A DNA stretch of 64,000 bases from Mugil cephalus (lineage: Eukaryota; Chordata; Actinopteri; Mugiliformes; Mugilidae), in the NCBI RefSeq assembly GCF_022458985.1, contig NC_061774.1:8298616-8362615 (forward strand), in the 5' to 3' direction. How positions within the stretch are numbered: position 1 is the stretch's first letter; the number at the start of each line of letters is the position of its first letter. Position numbers and translations under genes: made by a program. Below are positions 61,582 to 64,000 of the stretch, one piece after another. Below the pieces are notes generated by a model, which did not search any database, was not told where the DNA came from, and saw nothing but the letters and a program-made list of their open reading frames with translations.

Positions 61582-63585
61582 GACCACACCATAGACCATA
61601 GCAGCAGAGCACCTTATGGGGCTGTACTTAATTGGTAATTTCTACAAAAACAAGGTGATCATTTGCCATTAGTAATAAATTCGGCTTGATTGTATTGCCC
61701 TGAGATACTTAGATGTGTGGAAGGTCTGGAGGATTGCAATGCCAACGCTGCAACGCTGATGCCTCAGTGTTGACCGTTCTCATCAGATAGTTTGTGTTTT
61801 CTACGAACACTCAGTTCAGATTTGAACAAGAGGACTGACTTGAAAATTAACTGATGTGTTTATTATTCCGTCACTGTTGACTGCTCCATCTAGAAACTAC
61901 CCGTCTCAGGAGCTCTAATTTGTATCTGCAATTTTAATTACACACACTACTTTTTTTTTTTTTTTGCACATTTTTTCTTCTATTTTCACAGTCGTAACTT
62001 TCATTTTACTGCCTGTGTTCCTTCACAGACACACTTATGTGCTTCTCTGCACCCCTCAGTCTGAAAACCACAAATAGCGAGAGCAGTGTTATTGCCATCG
62101 TGGGGTCCTATAAAATCTAAAGGTCATCTCCTGTATTGAAGCTCCAAATTAAATACCACTTAGAGGGGTCTGACACATCCCTTTCGTTTTTATTTATATA
62201 AGTCACATCACCATGACCTGCATTTGCTGTCTGTCGTGCGTGGCCTTTGAATCCTGATGCCTTGAATGGGCGTGGTTGTTTTTATGACGGCGTAGCCTAC
62301 ATGTCTGATGTAAGTGGTGAGGAATGAGACAGAATCAGAGTGTTTTCGACTGCTTTTAATTGCGCGTGCCATCTTTTCAATCTGGTGTAAAGGAACTGGT
62401 GGAGAGTCGGGAGTGGATGAATAAGTGAACTGTGCGACCGGTCGGACGTCGGTGAAATAAAAACTGTCGGAGGTGTGAAAGGCGTTATTTTAAGCATCTC
62501 ATTCCGCAGTCAGTGGAGTGGCGGACAAGCCACAGCGAGACAAAAATGCACACATCTCACTTTTAAACTTTTGCCTTATTCCTGGAAAACTTCTTCTAAT
62601 CTTTTAGGCATTTTATTCTCTGTTTTGAGATGGGGGTTTTATTAGAGTGGGTATAATTAAACGAGCACAGCCCTTTACCCGCTGCTGATTATTAAGCATT
62701 GTACTTAACCTTTCAGCAATCAGCTGCACGGTGTGTTCACTAATAATAACCACCCTCATCAAAGCTTTTACCACTGAAAATGTTCTTCTACCCACGGGCC
62801 CTCATCTTGAAGATTCCTGGGTGTGTCTTTCTCTTTCATAATCACATGTTATATCTTGTTGACAACCACTTCATCATTAAGGTGAGGCGCTCCCAATCAG
62901 CCCTAAACATGGGTACAAATGCGTTTCCGTGGTAACTGCGGAGCCGAAAACATTTCTGTTTAATCCTTAGTATCCTTGTATCAACTTAATTTCAGCCCAC
63001 ACTTTATTCTTCCTCTGGCTGAGGCTCCTTTTAAGCGATTGAAGAGGCAGCTGTGTGTCAGGAGGGCGGTGTGGAGCTCGGGGAGGCGTAGACGAACAAG
63101 AGGAGGGTGATACGAGGTCTGGAGTGGGGTGCGTGTGCCCTTATCAAAGCGTTGCGGCGTTCCTAGAGAGAAAGCAGTGGAGATGAAGCTCAGATGGTGG
63201 TGAGTGCTCCCCATGTGGCCTTTTCATTTTTACCTCTCCTCTTCATCCTGCTTCCTTCCTCCCTGTGGTCTGTGAGTAATGAGCCTAAGGCAAGGCTGGC
63301 TAATTAGACCTGACATCACACCATAACTCGCTCTCCGTGGCTCCTCTGGACGCTTTTTGACCCGTGTAGACATTCATGTAGATGTAAACACACAAACACG
63401 AGCTAACACATACAGAAGGCGCGGACGTCCACGCCGGTTTGTGTGCGCACATGCACACTCACGCACACTCGCACAAACATTTTCTCGAGTTTCTTTGAAC
63501 CTGTCAGGCCCCATGCTGCACTAATTTGAGTGCTGAGACTGTGAACATCCCCCTTCTCACTCCTTAATCTGCCTTAACATCCATA
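61582..63585. other. putative drp2 intron 1, no recognised gene
   Basis: Contains a poly-T run at about 61951-61965 and TAAT-rich stretches around 62640-62760. No supported exon on either strand. Confidence 0.5.
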
Positions 63586-63620
63586 GGAGACACCCAGAGA
63601 CGGCCATGGGTGGGAACAAG
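63586..63620 (+). other. candidate short exon with ATG (speculative)
   Basis: An acceptor-like CCATAG precedes 35 bases that contain GCCATGG and end at a GTGGGT donor (63621). It could encode the first few residues of a gene such as drp2, but the pyrimidine tract is weak and no homology was recognised. Confidence 0.2.
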
Positions 63621-64000
63621 GTGGGTGAATGTCAAAGCTAAGCTTAGAAGCAGCGCGGCACGTCTTGAGACACGAGCACACTTGAAAAGATCTAGTGCGG
63701 TCAGCTGGTGGGAAGACATGAATGTTTATAGTTATTCTAAACTCCCACATTCAAGAAAAGGAAAAGATGTAATAAGTGTTTATGCTGATAATGTTCAGAC
63801 TATTTCTCCTGCAACAGTGATAGAAAAAAGGAATAGTGGAGATTTTAAAAGCTTTCTCACCTTTCTCCATGCGTGTAATGAAGCAGGCATACAACATTAA
63901 TTTCCCAACACGAGCAGGTCAGTAATTTCATTTTTTATTGCTGTATCAAAACAGTGCGTGCGGTCAGGTGATCAAACGTGTCGTCTTGAAGTAGTCATGG

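Noticed and set aside
63610..63900. 96-codon open frame
   Set aside because: Begins at a GTG, not an ATG, crosses a likely splice donor, and shows no recognisable domain.

Overview
The window reads as nuclear DNA of a ray-finned fish, probably a spiny-rayed (percomorph) teleost. Genes are compact, with GT-AG introns of about 80 bp to several kb. Between them lies AT-rich DNA with tRNA-derived SINE copies, Tc1/mariner and hAT-type relics, LINE tails and many microsatellites. There are no bacterial-style operons, tRNA or rRNA genes, CRISPR arrays or phage modules. Exons were joined by hand from splice sites, reading-frame continuity and recalled family sequences; no database search was run.

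Layout, left to right. (1) About 1.6-5.4 kb, minus: the 5' two thirds of a NOX1-type NADPH oxidase gene (exons 1-9, residues 1-379); the NADPH-binding half lies beyond the left edge. (2) About 5.8-15.0 kb, minus: a complete three-exon XK-related gene, xkrx (490 aa). (3) 19.8-22.7 kb, plus: a nine-exon arl13a-like ARF-family GTPase gene (419 aa). (4) 23.6-26.3 kb, plus: the two-exon tmem35a gene (161 aa; NACHO). (5) 27.0-39.6 kb, plus: a twenty-exon cenpi gene (732 aa), with splice phase consistent at every junction. (6) From about 40.5 kb: a CpG-rich putative promoter and non-coding first exon ending in a clean splice donor, followed by 23 kb with no recognisable coding exon. By gene order this is most likely the start of drp2.

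The order nox1-xkrx-arl13a-tmem35a-cenpi-(drp2), including strands, matches human Xq22.1 as I remember it, except that TRMT2B, which in human lies between ARL13A and TMEM35A, is not visible here. The genes do not form one pathway: they encode a superoxide-producing oxidase, an XK-family membrane protein, a small GTPase, an ER chaperone for acetylcholine receptors and a kinetochore subunit. The block is conserved synteny, not a functional cluster.

No new multi-gene system was found. The observations most worth a second look are the divergent arl13a (altered switch II, no RVxP ciliary motif, charged tail), a tandem pair of CTCF-like sites in xkrx intron 1, a hAT-like MITE with a near-8-bp target duplication, a foldback element in nox1, repeated quasi-palindromes near 52.4 kb, and the uORF-bearing putative drp2 leader.
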